Shown here: one piece after another, positions 5,646-12,532 of the stretch
How the letters are laid out: each line of letters starts with the position of its first letter
Position numbering within the stretch: the stretch's first letter is position 1
DNA from: a virus
Direction: 5' to 3' (one strand)
DNA: 32,864 bases
IMG/VR virus record: IMGVR_UViG_3300007765_000024
Span: 1 to 32,864 of that record
The notes under the pieces: generated by a model
Told to the model about the DNA's origin: nothing
The model's input: the letters and a program-made list of their open reading frames with translations, nothing else
Databases searched by the model: none
Program-made: the position numbers and the translations under genes

Positions 5646-5656
5646 CAGCGTCCACA

Positions 5657-6022
5657 TCACCGATAGTTAGTTTTGATCTGCAAATCTAAAATCTCTTGCC
5701 AATCATCCGCGATTGCCGCGCCCGTCTTCATTGCGTTTTTTATGTCTTGCTGGATCTGAGTTTGTTCACCAGAATCAAACCGATCCCAACATTTTACAAG
5801 CGATCTGGACACAACAAGCGACGCGCCTGTTTGTCGCTTCAATGCGTAGCGAAAAGCAAAGATCAGCATCGTGTTGAAATCCCAGCTCGATAATCCATTG
5901 CTTGCATGATCTCGCATTCTTATCACTTCTGCTTCGAGATGATCAAACGCGGATTCCCTGCGAAGTGATTCCATCGACAATGTTGCGAGTTCTTTTTGTA
6001 GTTCGTCAATTGTTTGATTCAT
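5657..6022 (-). CDS. Hypothetical protein, 121 aa
   Basis: Unrecognised 121-residue protein, predicted mostly helical. The N-terminus (IDELQKELATLSMESLRRES) may form a coiled coil. A central SSWDFNTMLIFAFRYALKRQTGAS and a C-terminal DDWQEILDLQ recall small phage early proteins of unknown role. No membrane segment or catalytic motif is seen. A GAAAGGAA site is absent here. It lies between a Cys-rich protein and the DUF551 gene in the early operon. Confidence 0.6.
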   Translation of the reverse strand: MNQTIDELQKELATLSMESLRRESAFDHLEAEVIRMRDHASNGLSSWDFNTMLIFAFRYALKRQTGASLVVSRSLVKCWDRFDSGEQTQIQQDIKNAMKTGAAIADDWQEILDLQIKTNYR

Positions 6023-6035
6023 GATTTTTGTTCAC

Positions 6036-6290
6036 TCATTGTTTGTCAGCCCTTTCGTAACTTGGATTTTTTGCTTCATCTTCAACGCGTGTCAACGTTC
6101 CCGAATCATTCAGACCGTTCAAACGATTGCAAGTTATTTCATCACGCATCGCATCTGCCGCTTCGTCAACTTTTTTGATGCACTCCCAACACCAAATGTT
6201 CGGACCACCCCACCACCCATTGTGTGGGCAAAGTCTATTGTTTTTGCAACCCGCATTATTGCAAACTTTTGTTTCGTCTTTCATTGTCAT
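6036..6290 (-). CDS. Small Cys-rich, zinc-binding-like protein
   Basis: An 84-residue protein whose N-terminal half carries C10, C15, C21, C34 and C37 plus His (VCNNAGCKNNRLCPHNGWWGG...WCWECIKKV), a likely zinc site. The C-terminal half is polar and helical. GAAAGGAA sits directly before ATG 6290; ATG 6284 is an alternative. It overlaps the upstream gene by 4 bp. Function unknown. Confidence 0.6.
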   Translation of the reverse strand: MTMKDETKVCNNAGCKNNRLCPHNGWWGGPNIWCWECIKKVDEAADAMRDEITCNRLNGLNDSGTLTRVEDEAKNPSYERADKQ

Positions 6291-6523
6291 TTTCCTTTCT
6301 TGAAACCGTTTGAAATTGCCCGTTCAACTTCTGCTCTAATTAACATTTCGTTCAAAACTTTGTGATAACTTGAAAGCATTTTGATTGCAAGCCGATTCAT
6401 TTCCCACGAATTTCGTATCAATTGGCGCAAAACTTTTTTATCTTCAATTTCATCAATTCGATGCGTTGCTTCAAGGCCATCAATAGCATCTTTCATTTCT
6501 TTCACGTCTGTATTTTTAAGCAT
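6287..6523 (-). CDS. Hypothetical helical protein, 78 aa
   Basis: Unrecognised 78-residue charged, helical protein without cysteine motifs or membrane segments. It may form a coiled-coil or helical bundle (MKDAIDGLEATHRIDEIED, KVLRQLIRNSWEMNRLAIKM). The ATG at 6523 overlaps the end of the replication-organiser gene by 8 bp and is preceded by GAAAGGAA, so it is co-expressed with replication genes. Confidence 0.55.
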   Translation of the reverse strand: MLKNTDVKEMKDAIDGLEATHRIDEIEDKKVLRQLIRNSWEMNRLAIKMLSSYHKVLNEMLIRAEVERAISNGFKKGK

Positions 6524-7400
6524 TCAATTTTTTCCTTTCGTTGTCTGATTCCAATTCTGTCCAATTGTCTTTTGCACTTGTTTTTGATCTGGATTCCCAA
6601 GCCGAAACATCTACCAAGTGCCGATCTTCGTCAAGCCAATTATGCGGGTCTTTGTGATGCCCGCCCTTTCCTTCGCTTGAATTGTAATACACGCCCATTC
6701 TTTCTGCCAGTAAGTGTGCCGCTTGATTCCGTTCTTTTTCATTTGTTGCATTGCTACGGTTTATCGCTGCAACAATTGATGCGCAAAGCAAAACTGGAGT
6801 TTTGATTCTGTTTTTCGGGATCGCCGCTGCAACAATTTTGAAAACTTCGATACGCCGATAGTTTTTTGAAAACATTTTGATTGAATCATTTTGTGAATCT
6901 TCGCTGTCTGGAAAAAACGCTGTTTTGTTCTGTATTGTTTGTTCTGTGTTGTCTTGTATTGTTTGTATTGTAGTTGGTACTACGCTACCAACGCGTTGCC
7001 ACTGCTCTACCACCGCACTACCACTGCACTGGTAGCGGTCTACCACCGCACTACCAATGGATTGGGAAACCCACTTTATTGATATAAGAACGCCGATTGC
7101 AAACTCAAACTCCTCTTTTGTTCTACCAACGAGAATCGAAAAGTCTTCAAAAGTGTACGGCTCCCCATCGTCATCAGCAAGAATCCCGCGAATTTTTGTT
7201 TTGCTCGCAATTTGAACCAGCAACACCCAGATCGCAAAAACCTCAAGCCCGCGATCATGGTTCATCAACTTCTTAAAGCCCAATCCATCGTGCTTATTCG
7301 GCATAGCAACCCAAGTGTGATTTGCAGCACTTTTTCGAGTTTGTGCCTTCTCGAAATTCTGATCCCAGTCAATGATCAAGAATAATTTTTTTTCAGCCAT
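6516..7400 (-). CDS. Replication initiator/organiser-like protein
   Basis: A 294-residue protein. Residues about 25-110 (HTWVAMPNKHDGLGFKKLM, FAIWVLLVQIAS, RGILADDDGEPYTFEDFSIL) match the winged-helix N-domain of phage replisome organisers. A low-complexity linker follows (about 112-150) with repeated GSAVV and TIQ units, encoded by short tandem DNA repeats. The C-terminal part is a polar/helical domain with a WLDEDRH stretch that could bind a helicase loader. By analogy with lambda O, the initiator probably binds its own coding repeats as origin. GAAAGGAAAA precedes ATG 7400. A terminator lies just upstream. Confidence 0.7.
   Translation of the reverse strand: MAEKKLFLIIDWDQNFEKAQTRKSAANHTWVAMPNKHDGLGFKKLMNHDRGLEVFAIWVLLVQIASKTKIRGILADDDGEPYTFEDFSILVGRTKEEFEFAIGVLISIKWVSQSIGSAVVDRYQCSGSAVVEQWQRVGSVVPTTIQTIQDNTEQTIQNKTAFFPDSEDSQNDSIKMFSKNYRRIEVFKIVAAAIPKNRIKTPVLLCASIVAAINRSNATNEKERNQAAHLLAERMGVYYNSSEGKGGHHKDPHNWLDEDRHLVDVSAWESRSKTSAKDNWTELESDNERKKLNA
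6931..7056. repeat. Iteron-like repeats, candidate replication origin
   Basis: Inside the replication gene, TCTACCACCGCACTACCA occurs perfectly at 7006-7023 and 7039-7056 (33 bp apart), with further CTACCA cores near 6985 and 7018. Beside it is a T-rich stretch with TGTATTGTTTGT at 6931-6942 and 6955-6966. Iterons plus an AT-rich segment within the initiator gene are the lambda-type origin layout. Confidence 0.5.
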
Positions 7401-7435
7401 TTGATTTTCCTTTCATTCTGGCTTTGTGTTTTCCT

Positions 7436-7472
7436 AAAAAGCCCTTGCCCAGCCGCTAAGCCGAACAAGGGC
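7436..7472 (-). terminator. Rho-independent terminator after the SSB-like gene
   Basis: A 7-bp stem (GCCCTTG / CAAGGGC, 7441-7447 and 7466-7472) with an 18-nt loop that can pair further. On the minus strand it is followed by TTTTTAGG. It lies between the SSB-like gene and the replication-organiser gene and may reduce read-through rather than stop it, as no promoter is evident after it. Confidence 0.7.
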
Positions 7473-7485
7473 GAAAGGAAAAACG

Positions 7486-7923
7486 CTAAAACGGAATATC
7501 ATCGTCTTTTGGTTTTGATGAATCAGCAGAAGTTGTTTTTTGCTGCGAGGGATTCGTGGTGCTAACACCTTCCTCGTAGTGTTCAACCTCGTTTTTCGCA
7601 GGGTAATCGCCTTCTGGTTTTACTTTCAACTTCACTTTGAAACGCTTGCCCACCAATAACTGTTCGTCAAGCGTTCCCGAAAACTCCAAATTCAAGCACC
7701 GACAAATTGATTTCAATTTCCACAAGCCAGAAGGATTCACTACATAATCATATACGCGAACCTTCTCGCCCTTTTCGCCAAATGCGTTCAATGTCAAAAC
7801 CAACATTTCGTTGCCTGCCTTCGAAATTTTATCCTCAACCTCGATGATTTCCGCTTCAAAAATTCCCGCAGGCAGAATCTTGAAATCGTTTTCCTTTGCA
7901 TCTTTTGGGTCATAATTAAACAT
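7486..7923 (-). CDS. SSB-like protein (DUF669-type)
   Basis: A 145-residue protein. Residues about 1-115 look like an OB-fold similar to DUF669 phage proteins (ILPAGIFEAEIIEVEDKISK, NEMLVLTLNAFG, VGKRFKVKLKVK). A disordered Ser/Thr/Gln-rich stretch leads to an acidic tip ending DDDIPF, the hallmark C-terminus by which single-strand-binding proteins contact replication and recombination partners. It lies next to the Sak4-like ATPase, a partnership common in phages. Its ATG overlaps that gene by 8 bp. A terminator follows. Confidence 0.8.
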   Translation of the reverse strand: MFNYDPKDAKENDFKILPAGIFEAEIIEVEDKISKAGNEMLVLTLNAFGEKGEKVRVYDYVVNPSGLWKLKSICRCLNLEFSGTLDEQLLVGKRFKVKLKVKPEGDYPAKNEVEHYEEGVSTTNPSQQKTTSADSSKPKDDDIPF

Positions 7924-8746
7924 TCACTGTTCCTTTCATTTTTTCAAGCATTGCTTCTGCTTGTTTTTTTGTCAAATCTTCCAAGGCTTCTACACCAGCC
8001 GCTTTCAAACACTTCTGCACAAATTCATGCTTGCCGCTTTCCCTTGCGGCAATTGTAACATCTTCGCACAATGTTTTGTTTGCAAACTCAATTGTTTCAC
8101 GCTTGCGATCAACGCCAAGATCATATCGCTTTGCAATTTCATCGTAACCCCACGCGAAGGTTTCGCCGTCTGGGAACGAGTCGATGCGAGTTTTCACAAC
8201 TCTTGCATATCTTGTTGTTGGTGTTTGCCTGCGAAGTTCCAGCACCAAATCAAATATGTACGGCAGACGCTTCCATGCGTCAAATGTCAATCCTTCGACT
8301 TTCATCTCATCGCCGTACACAGGTTTTGCGTGTGAAGTCATCACGACATTCATATCAAGTTTCATGAGCAAGCCGACAAGCCGCTTCATGTGCTTGCCCG
8401 CTTCTGCATAGTTCCTGCCGTACTCACTTCCCACTTCCGCTTCACACTTTTCAACAAGATCAAACCACAATGGCGAGATCGGATCTATCACAAGTGTTTT
8501 GAATTGATGCGGCTCGCTTGCAAGCACGCGCACTTCATCAATCACTTCTTGCATGTCAACGGTTTGCCAAACCGCACCGCCCACTTTATTGATTGCTTCG
8601 TGATAATTTTCTGTGCCTCGCTCGGCGTCAATAATGTACGGCTTTGGCAGTGCCAACGCAGCAGTTGTTTTGCCAACACCTGCATCGCCAAACATGAATA
8701 ATTTCAAACGCTTCATGTGCGGCTCTGGTTTTTTTGCTTTCAACAT
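7916..8746 (-). CDS. Sak4-like RecA-fold ATPase (recombination)
   Basis: A 276-residue ATPase. Walker A is FGDAGVGKTT (~19-28), Walker B is KTLVIDPIS (~84-92), and a VVMTSHAKPV strand with polar residue follows, as in RecA-core AAA_24/Sak4 proteins. These phage proteins promote single-strand annealing with an SSB. C-terminal ~60 residues are helical, ending in a Lys/Glu helix that may be a partner-binding module. GAAAGGAA precedes ATG 8746, and the stop overlaps the SSB-like gene. Confidence 0.8.
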   Translation of the reverse strand: MLKAKKPEPHMKRLKLFMFGDAGVGKTTAALALPKPYIIDAERGTENYHEAINKVGGAVWQTVDMQEVIDEVRVLASEPHQFKTLVIDPISPLWFDLVEKCEAEVGSEYGRNYAEAGKHMKRLVGLLMKLDMNVVMTSHAKPVYGDEMKVEGLTFDAWKRLPYIFDLVLELRRQTPTTRYARVVKTRIDSFPDGETFAWGYDEIAKRYDLGVDRKRETIEFANKTLCEDVTIAARESGKHEFVQKCLKAAGVEALEDLTKKQAEAMLEKMKGTVNV

Positions 8747-8764
8747 ATTCTTTTTCCTTTCGTT

Positions 8765-9109
8765 TCAGATTGTAACATCAAACTTCAATCGATACTCGAA
8801 CGCCCGAGAATCGTCAATTCGTCTTTTTTCTATCGTGTAGCCGCAACTTCGAAGTTGTCGCATCCTGCGATCTGGACATTCAAGACCAGATCGTTCGCGC
8901 AATTCTGGAATTGTGTGCCAATTATGATCCGCCATAATTTCGTACACGCGAAGTACGCCCGCTTGCAACGGCCTCGCGTCTTTTGCCCGCAATGTTTCGT
9001 TGCCAAGTTTTTTTACGTATTTCTGTTTTTGCTGCCGCGTGTTGAGCGGCTCAACAATTGAAATTGGCATTGCCTTTGCAAGTTCAAACAGGTTGTTTGC
9101 AAATGTCAT
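8765..9109 (-). CDS. Winged-helix-like DNA-binding protein, 114 aa
   Basis: A 114-residue protein. The N-terminus is basic (NTRQQKQKYVKKLGN). Residues about 50-110 form a likely winged helix: VLRVYEIMADHNWHTIPELRE, then DRRMRQLRSCGYTIEKRR and a Tyr-containing wing. Similar small proteins occur in phage replication regions without a defined role. Its ATG overlaps the stop of a 49-residue gene as ATGA. Confidence 0.6.
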   Translation of the reverse strand: MTFANNLFELAKAMPISIVEPLNTRQQKQKYVKKLGNETLRAKDARPLQAGVLRVYEIMADHNWHTIPELRERSGLECPDRRMRQLRSCGYTIEKRRIDDSRAFEYRLKFDVTI

Positions 9110-9255
9110 TGTTTTATCTCCGATCTAATAATTCTTCGAAGCGCTGCGAGTATCTCGTTCGCTCCACGTTCTGCTTTTTTGTAATTTCGCATTGATATTG
9201 CAATGCTCATAGCCGTTATTGCGTTTGCGATAATTTTGTGTTCCAAGTCGCTCAT
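9106..9255 (-). CDS. Small hypothetical protein, 49 aa
   Basis: A 49-residue ORF below usual length cut-offs but coupled by ATGA overlaps on both sides (stop of the upstream gene at 9252-9254, start of the downstream gene at 9107-9109), which strongly supports translation. It is helical and slightly basic, starting MSDLEHKIIANAITAMSIAI and ending with an Arg/Ile-rich helix. No motif recognised. Confidence 0.7.
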   Translation of the reverse strand: MSDLEHKIIANAITAMSIAISMRNYKKAERGANEILAALRRIIRSEIKQ

Positions 9256-9467
9256 TTTAACACCTCAACCAGTCGTAAAAACTGAGTTCGGCGAATATCT
9301 TTTTCACAGTTGCAACGGAGTGCGTGCCATTCCATGTGAAACACGTGCGTTTGCGTCATGCACTCTGGGCAATAAATTCTAAGGCAACGGAAACCGTTCG
9401 GCAATTTATCACCAAGTTTTTTCCTATTGCCGATTGGACGTAGTTCGTATAGTTTTTTGGGTTTCAT
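9252..9467 (-). CDS. Small zinc-ribbon-like protein, 71 aa
   Basis: A basic 71-residue protein with CPEC about mid-way and a later C-x-C (RCNCEKDI), plus His residues, resembling a small zinc ribbon (YCPECMTQTHVFHMEWH). The ATG at 9467 is preferred because GAAAGGAAAGAAA lies just upstream; a longer frame would need TTG at 9482. It overlaps the upstream gene by 44 bp and the downstream 49-residue gene by ATGA. Function unknown. Confidence 0.6.
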   Translation of the reverse strand: MKPKKLYELRPIGNRKKLGDKLPNGFRCLRIYCPECMTQTHVFHMEWHALRCNCEKDIRRTQFLRLVEVLK

Positions 9468-9630
9468 TTTCTTTCCTTTCAATTTTATTCAATTCGTTGC
9501 CGTACTGGATCAACACGTTGATCCAGAAATCATTGTTTGTGTATTCGCCACTTGGCACTTTTTCAAAAGTTTTTGCAAGGTTTTTTACCGTTTGCAAAAC
9601 TTTCCACTGAATTAAGCCTTTGTCGATCAT
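9424..9630 (-). CDS. Hypothetical protein, 68 aa
   Basis: Unrecognised 68-residue, mostly helical protein with no cysteines or membrane segment (GLIQWKVLQTVKNLAKTFEK, then NNDFWINVLIQYGNELNKIE) and a polar C-terminal tail. Start ATG 9630 overlaps the preceding stop by 4 bp. Its 3' end overlaps the zinc-ribbon gene by 44 bp; that tail (KENETQKTIRTTSNRQ) looks unconstrained. Confidence 0.5.
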   Translation of the reverse strand: MIDKGLIQWKVLQTVKNLAKTFEKVPSGEYTNNDFWINVLIQYGNELNKIERKENETQKTIRTTSNRQ

Positions 9631-9950
9631 GTCGTTGCCTCGACATGAGCAGGATTTATTTCGCAGTGCAGAGCAAAGGATTCGTGCAGCGGCTCTTGCA
9701 GCGAATCTTTTGCCTTTGCCAGATAAGAGCCAACCTCGACACTCGCAACCTCCATTGCCTTTGCTGCAATGGATTTCGGCGTGCCGACAATAGAGTGCTG
9801 GATCAGTTCCAGCGTTTCTGCTTTTGTTGACATACGTGTTTTTTGCATATCAAATTGTCGCTTCGCAGCAGATCGTGAAGTAAAAACCTGCGGGAATACC
9901 CCGCAAAATCTCGGCATTTCTCGCACAATGTATATGTTTGCTGTTGTCAT
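9627..9950 (-). CDS. Hypothetical protein, 107 aa
   Basis: Unrecognised 107-residue protein. It starts with a short beta strand and an Arg/Phe-rich N-terminal third (ANIYIVREMPRFCGVFPQ, SRSAAKRQFD), followed by an alpha-helical, polar remainder. No catalytic or metal motif. Coupled by 4-bp overlaps on both sides in the early operon; GAAAGGAA lies before ATG 9950. Confidence 0.55.
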   Translation of the reverse strand: MTTANIYIVREMPRFCGVFPQVFTSRSAAKRQFDMQKTRMSTKAETLELIQHSIVGTPKSIAAKAMEVASVEVGSYLAKAKDSLQEPLHESFALHCEINPAHVEATT

Positions 9951-10162
9951 TTCATTTTCCTTTCTTGTTGCTTTTGATCTTTAAACTGATCAACAATTAT
10001 TTTCAGTCCGCCCAAAGTCTCAGAACCACCAATCACAGTTGATTGACCGTCTTGATATTTTACCGCGTTCCAATATCTTGCTTCGAATCCCTGCAAGTAA
10101 AGAATACAGCCTCTATATTCGTACTGTCCGCTTTCAATTTTTTTAGTTTTATGTTTCGTCAT
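9947..10162 (-). CDS. Hypothetical protein, 71 aa
   Basis: Unrecognised 71-residue protein. ATG 10162 is chosen over an upstream in-frame ATG because GAAAGGAA precedes it at the usual distance. The sequence is beta-rich (QYEYRGCILYLQGFEARYWN, then GGSETLGGLKIIVDQF) with a basic N-terminus and Lys/Gln-rich C-terminus. A similar layout (short strands followed by ETL-x-x-x-K-x-x-I-D) occurs in small phage proteins of unknown role. Confidence 0.55.
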   Translation of the reverse strand: MTKHKTKKIESGQYEYRGCILYLQGFEARYWNAVKYQDGQSTVIGGSETLGGLKIIVDQFKDQKQQERKMK

Positions 10163-10352
10163 TGTTACTTTTCCTTTCAATTTCTTGTTGTTCAAGCTCC
10201 CAAGCAGCGAAGTGCCACTTGCGGAATCTATGTTCTCGATAAGTTTGGATCAACGCGACACAAATCATCGCGCCGAACCCCCACCACTCGCCGAAGTAGG
10301 CGAGTAGCAGGGCAACGAATAAAGCCAATGCTATGCTTTTGGTGTTGTTCAT
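10149..10352 (-). CDS. Small membrane protein, 67 aa
   Basis: A 67-residue protein with a hydrophobic N-terminal segment (about residues 6-36: ALALFVALLLAYFGEWWGF, GAMICVALIQ) that would form one long or two short membrane helices, followed by a basic cytoplasmic tail (REHRFRKWHF). It is an early gene, so superinfection exclusion or membrane anchoring of a partner is conceivable. Its start region AAGGAAACAGCACAATGA is duplicated at the next upstream gene. Confidence 0.6.
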   Translation of the reverse strand: MNNTKSIALALFVALLLAYFGEWWGFGAMICVALIQTYREHRFRKWHFAAWELEQQEIERKSNNDET

Positions 10353-10876
10353 TGTGCTGTTTCCTTTTTTGTTATTCCATCCATGTATTCAAGTTCGCCG
10401 TTACGGAAGCCGCCGCATACGCCGCCATCTTCCACGCTGCCCCACAGTCCTGTTTCCGAATCCTTTTCATACTCATCAAGTTCAATCACAGACCAGTCAG
10501 TTGCTAAGGCAAATCGCTTCGCTTCTTCAAGATCAACAAACTCCCCGCAACACTCTCGCCCGTCTTCATGTTCCCACGCACCGACAACAATCTTAGTTAA
10601 AACAAAGCAAGTGGTTGCTTTGTGGTGCGCGGGGATGGTTGGGATAAACTCCGCACCAACTCCACCGATCCATGTTGCAACATTGCCACAATCATCATGC
10701 CAAAAATCCCATACGATTTTACCGTAAGCATTTTTCAAAACCAATTCGCCTTCAATCCAAAACTCGTTCCAAGTAAACCTGCGTTTTCTTTTGTGCATTT
10801 TTGACATGACAAACTTTTCACCAAGTTTTGCCTCAAACTTTTTCATTGTTGTTTTTGTTTTTTCAAACTTTCTCAT
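10349..10876 (-). CDS. Hypothetical protein, 175 aa
   Basis: Unrecognised 175-residue protein. ATG 10876 is chosen for its AAAAGGAA site and ATGA coupling. Basic N-terminus (KKFEAKLGEKFVMSKMHKRK) followed by an aromatic, acidic core (FTWNEFWIEGELVL, KIVWDFWHDDCGNV) and a Gly-rich C-terminus. Its last residues, KKETAQ, are the same as those of the upstream gene because both stops sit in a copied start-site segment. Function unknown. Confidence 0.6.
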   Translation of the reverse strand: MRKFEKTKTTMKKFEAKLGEKFVMSKMHKRKRRFTWNEFWIEGELVLKNAYGKIVWDFWHDDCGNVATWIGGVGAEFIPTIPAHHKATTCFVLTKIVVGAWEHEDGRECCGEFVDLEEAKRFALATDWSVIELDEYEKDSETGLWGSVEDGGVCGGFRNGELEYMDGITKKETAQ

Positions 10877-11322
10877 TGTGCTGTTTCCTTTTGTTCTTCG
10901 TTTATGCGTTTGCAATTTTGTTTGTCCGCCTCTCTAGGAATAATGCCAGTATCAAGCATTAATTTCATCTTCATTTCTCTGGCGTTAAGGGCGGTTCTGA
11001 TAAACAGAAGCCTTACTTTGTTATTACTAGCACCATCTCTAGTAACCTCACCTGTTTTAGGGTCGACCGAGGCGCCGCCAGAACTTGCTTGGCTAGCCTC
11101 AAAAAGACAAACTTCTTCCATTTTATCTAAAAACATGAGGGAGTTGTAGAGCCAACGTTCAATCTCGATCCCACCTTCACAAAGTTGCGTGCGGGATTTT
11201 GGAAACCAGATTTCCGAATGCAAAAGACCGTTTTCAGTGTCTGTTTCGCAGTCCATCAAAAAGGCCTTTTCAGTTTCTCGTTTAAGTGTTGCGTTTAATT
11301 TAATTGTTTCATTTGTAGTCAT
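10873..11322 (-). CDS. Hypothetical protein with duplicated N-terminal module
   Basis: A 149-residue protein. Residues 1-60 (containing ETEKAFLMDCETD, IWFPKSRTQLCEGGIEIE) are almost identical to residues 1-60 of the primase-like gene at 11651-12487; the identity includes the ribosome-binding site. The module resembles a small beta-rich phage domain in which an ETEKA strand is followed by a WFPKSQ-type strand. From residue 61 the proteins diverge. The unique part here (~90 residues) is helical and may be the module's native partner; it ends in KETAQ. Confidence 0.65.
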   Translation of the reverse strand: MTTNETIKLNATLKRETEKAFLMDCETDTENGLLHSEIWFPKSRTQLCEGGIEIERWLYNSLMFLDKMEEVCLFEASQASSGGASVDPKTGEVTRDGASNNKVRLLFIRTALNAREMKMKLMLDTGIIPREADKQNCKRINEEQKETAQ

Positions 11323-11352
11323 TGTTTTTCCCTTTCGTTGTGCCTTGCGGCG
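11143..11352. repeat. 210-bp direct repeat, copy 1
   Basis: Matches 12308-12517 at roughly 95% by eye. It contains the first 60 codons of the 10873-11322 gene, its ribosome-binding site and the upstream GCC-GCAA-GGC element. Confidence 0.9.
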
Positions 11353-11356
11353 GTTG

Positions 11357-11611
11357 TTATCCCCACTGTTGCGTTATGTCTTGCCCTATGTCGTGCAACA
11401 AGTTCCATTGTTCGTGAAGGCTCAAACCCTCTTGGGTTGCACATTGCGAAGTGCCGTTGCCGTCATCATATTTCTTGCCTTCAATCTTCAAAAACTTTTC
11501 TTCGATGTATCCTTGTTGCAATTCAATGTTTGCCCACACCTTTGCTTTGCTGAAACGCATTGCTGTTGGGTCTTTGATTTCTTTTCCTTTGTTGTCATAA
11601 ACTATTGTCAT
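11357..11611 (-). CDS. Hypothetical protein, 84 aa
   Basis: Unrecognised 84-residue protein. The N-terminal half is basic and beta/helical (TIVYDNKGKEIKDPTAMRFS, then KVWANIELQQG); the C-terminal half is acidic and Gln-rich. No motif or membrane segment. GAAAGGAATTACAG precedes ATG 11611. It sits between the two genes that share the duplicated N-terminal module. Confidence 0.55.
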   Translation of the reverse strand: MTIVYDNKGKEIKDPTAMRFSKAKVWANIELQQGYIEEKFLKIEGKKYDDGNGTSQCATQEGLSLHEQWNLLHDIGQDITQQWG

Positions 11612-11650
11612 CTGTAATTCCTTTCAAGAATCGTTTTGCCTTGCGGCGGT

Positions 11651-12487
11651 TTATGCAGTTGCCAACAATTGGCACTGCGCGTTTCGTTTATGGTTCATCG
11701 AACCGCACAATCGCATGATGCGCGATGGGTTTTTGATACACTTATCAGAACCCAACGATTCAATCAACTCGCATTGTGCGATTTTCCACTGTTTTGTTGT
11801 TTTGTTTTTGTCGCAAAACCAATATGCGTGCGTGCCATCCACGCGCCCAGATGAAACAAGCACATCAGGCGCGCTCAATCCAGCGCTTGCTATTCGCTTC
11901 AGCGCTTCCGATTTATTCGCATCGTCAAAATCCACAAAATTCACGCGAAACGTTTTTATATCTGAATCTTTTGCGCAGCCCATTGCACCAGAACCTGTTG
12001 ATTCGCTTCGCGGGTTTGCCCCAAAATATAATGACCAATCGGCGGTGTTGTGAACCGCTAACCAATCAATCAAATCTAAATCGTCCTTTTCAATTGGTGC
12101 TTGGCGATAAAAACTTGCCGCGCCACCACGTTTTGCAAGCGCACGAAATTCCACCCAATCGCCATCGGCGAATAGTGTGTTAATTTGCTGTTGCGCTTGC
12201 GTGAAATCAACCGGTAAATTTTCCGTTGCGCGTTTTTGCGCTTTTTTTATCTTGTTTGTCAACTCGATGAAGCAAATAAAATCCGCATTCATTTCTTTTG
12301 CTTTTGCGTTGTAGAGCCAACTTTCAATCTCGATCCCACCTTCACAAAGTTGCGTGCGGGATTTTGGAAACCAGATTTCCGAATGCGAAAGACCGTTTTC
12401 AGTGTCTGTTTCACAGTCCATCAAAAAAGCCTTTTCAGTTTCTCGTTTAAGTGTTGCGTTTAATTTAGTTGTTTCATTTGTAGTCAT
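11651..12487 (-). CDS. Chimeric PrimPol/RepB-type primase
   Basis: A 278-residue fusion. Residues 1-60 are a copied module (see 10873-11322). After residue 61 the sequence becomes an archaeo-eukaryotic-type primase like those in RepB-primase/DUF3987 phage proteins: VDFDD (185-189) for metal binding, VSSGRVDGTHAYWF (211-224) with the conserved His, and SRIMRLCGSMNHK (255-267). It would make RNA or DNA primers at phage forks. The C-terminus stops soon after the primase core, so any helicase domain is absent. The native N-terminus appears to have been replaced. GAAAGGAAAAAA precedes ATG 12487. Confidence 0.7.
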   Translation of the reverse strand: MTTNETTKLNATLKRETEKAFLMDCETDTENGLSHSEIWFPKSRTQLCEGGIEIESWLYNAKAKEMNADFICFIELTNKIKKAQKRATENLPVDFTQAQQQINTLFADGDWVEFRALAKRGGAASFYRQAPIEKDDLDLIDWLAVHNTADWSLYFGANPRSESTGSGAMGCAKDSDIKTFRVNFVDFDDANKSEALKRIASAGLSAPDVLVSSGRVDGTHAYWFCDKNKTTKQWKIAQCELIESLGSDKCIKNPSRIMRLCGSMNHKRNAQCQLLATA

Positions 12488-12517
12488 TGTTTTTTCCTTT
12501 CTTTTTGCCTTGCGGCG
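12308..12517. repeat. 210-bp direct repeat, copy 2
   Basis: Counterpart of 11143-11352, ending exactly at codon 60 (the Leu-Tyr-Asn codons) of the primase fusion. Confidence 0.9.
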
Positions 12518-12532
12518 TTGGTTCGCACCAAG

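Noticed and set aside
6931-7056. CRISPR array in the repeat-rich segment
   Set aside because: Only two full repeats with a 15-bp gap, inside a coding frame; fits iterons or a low-complexity linker better.
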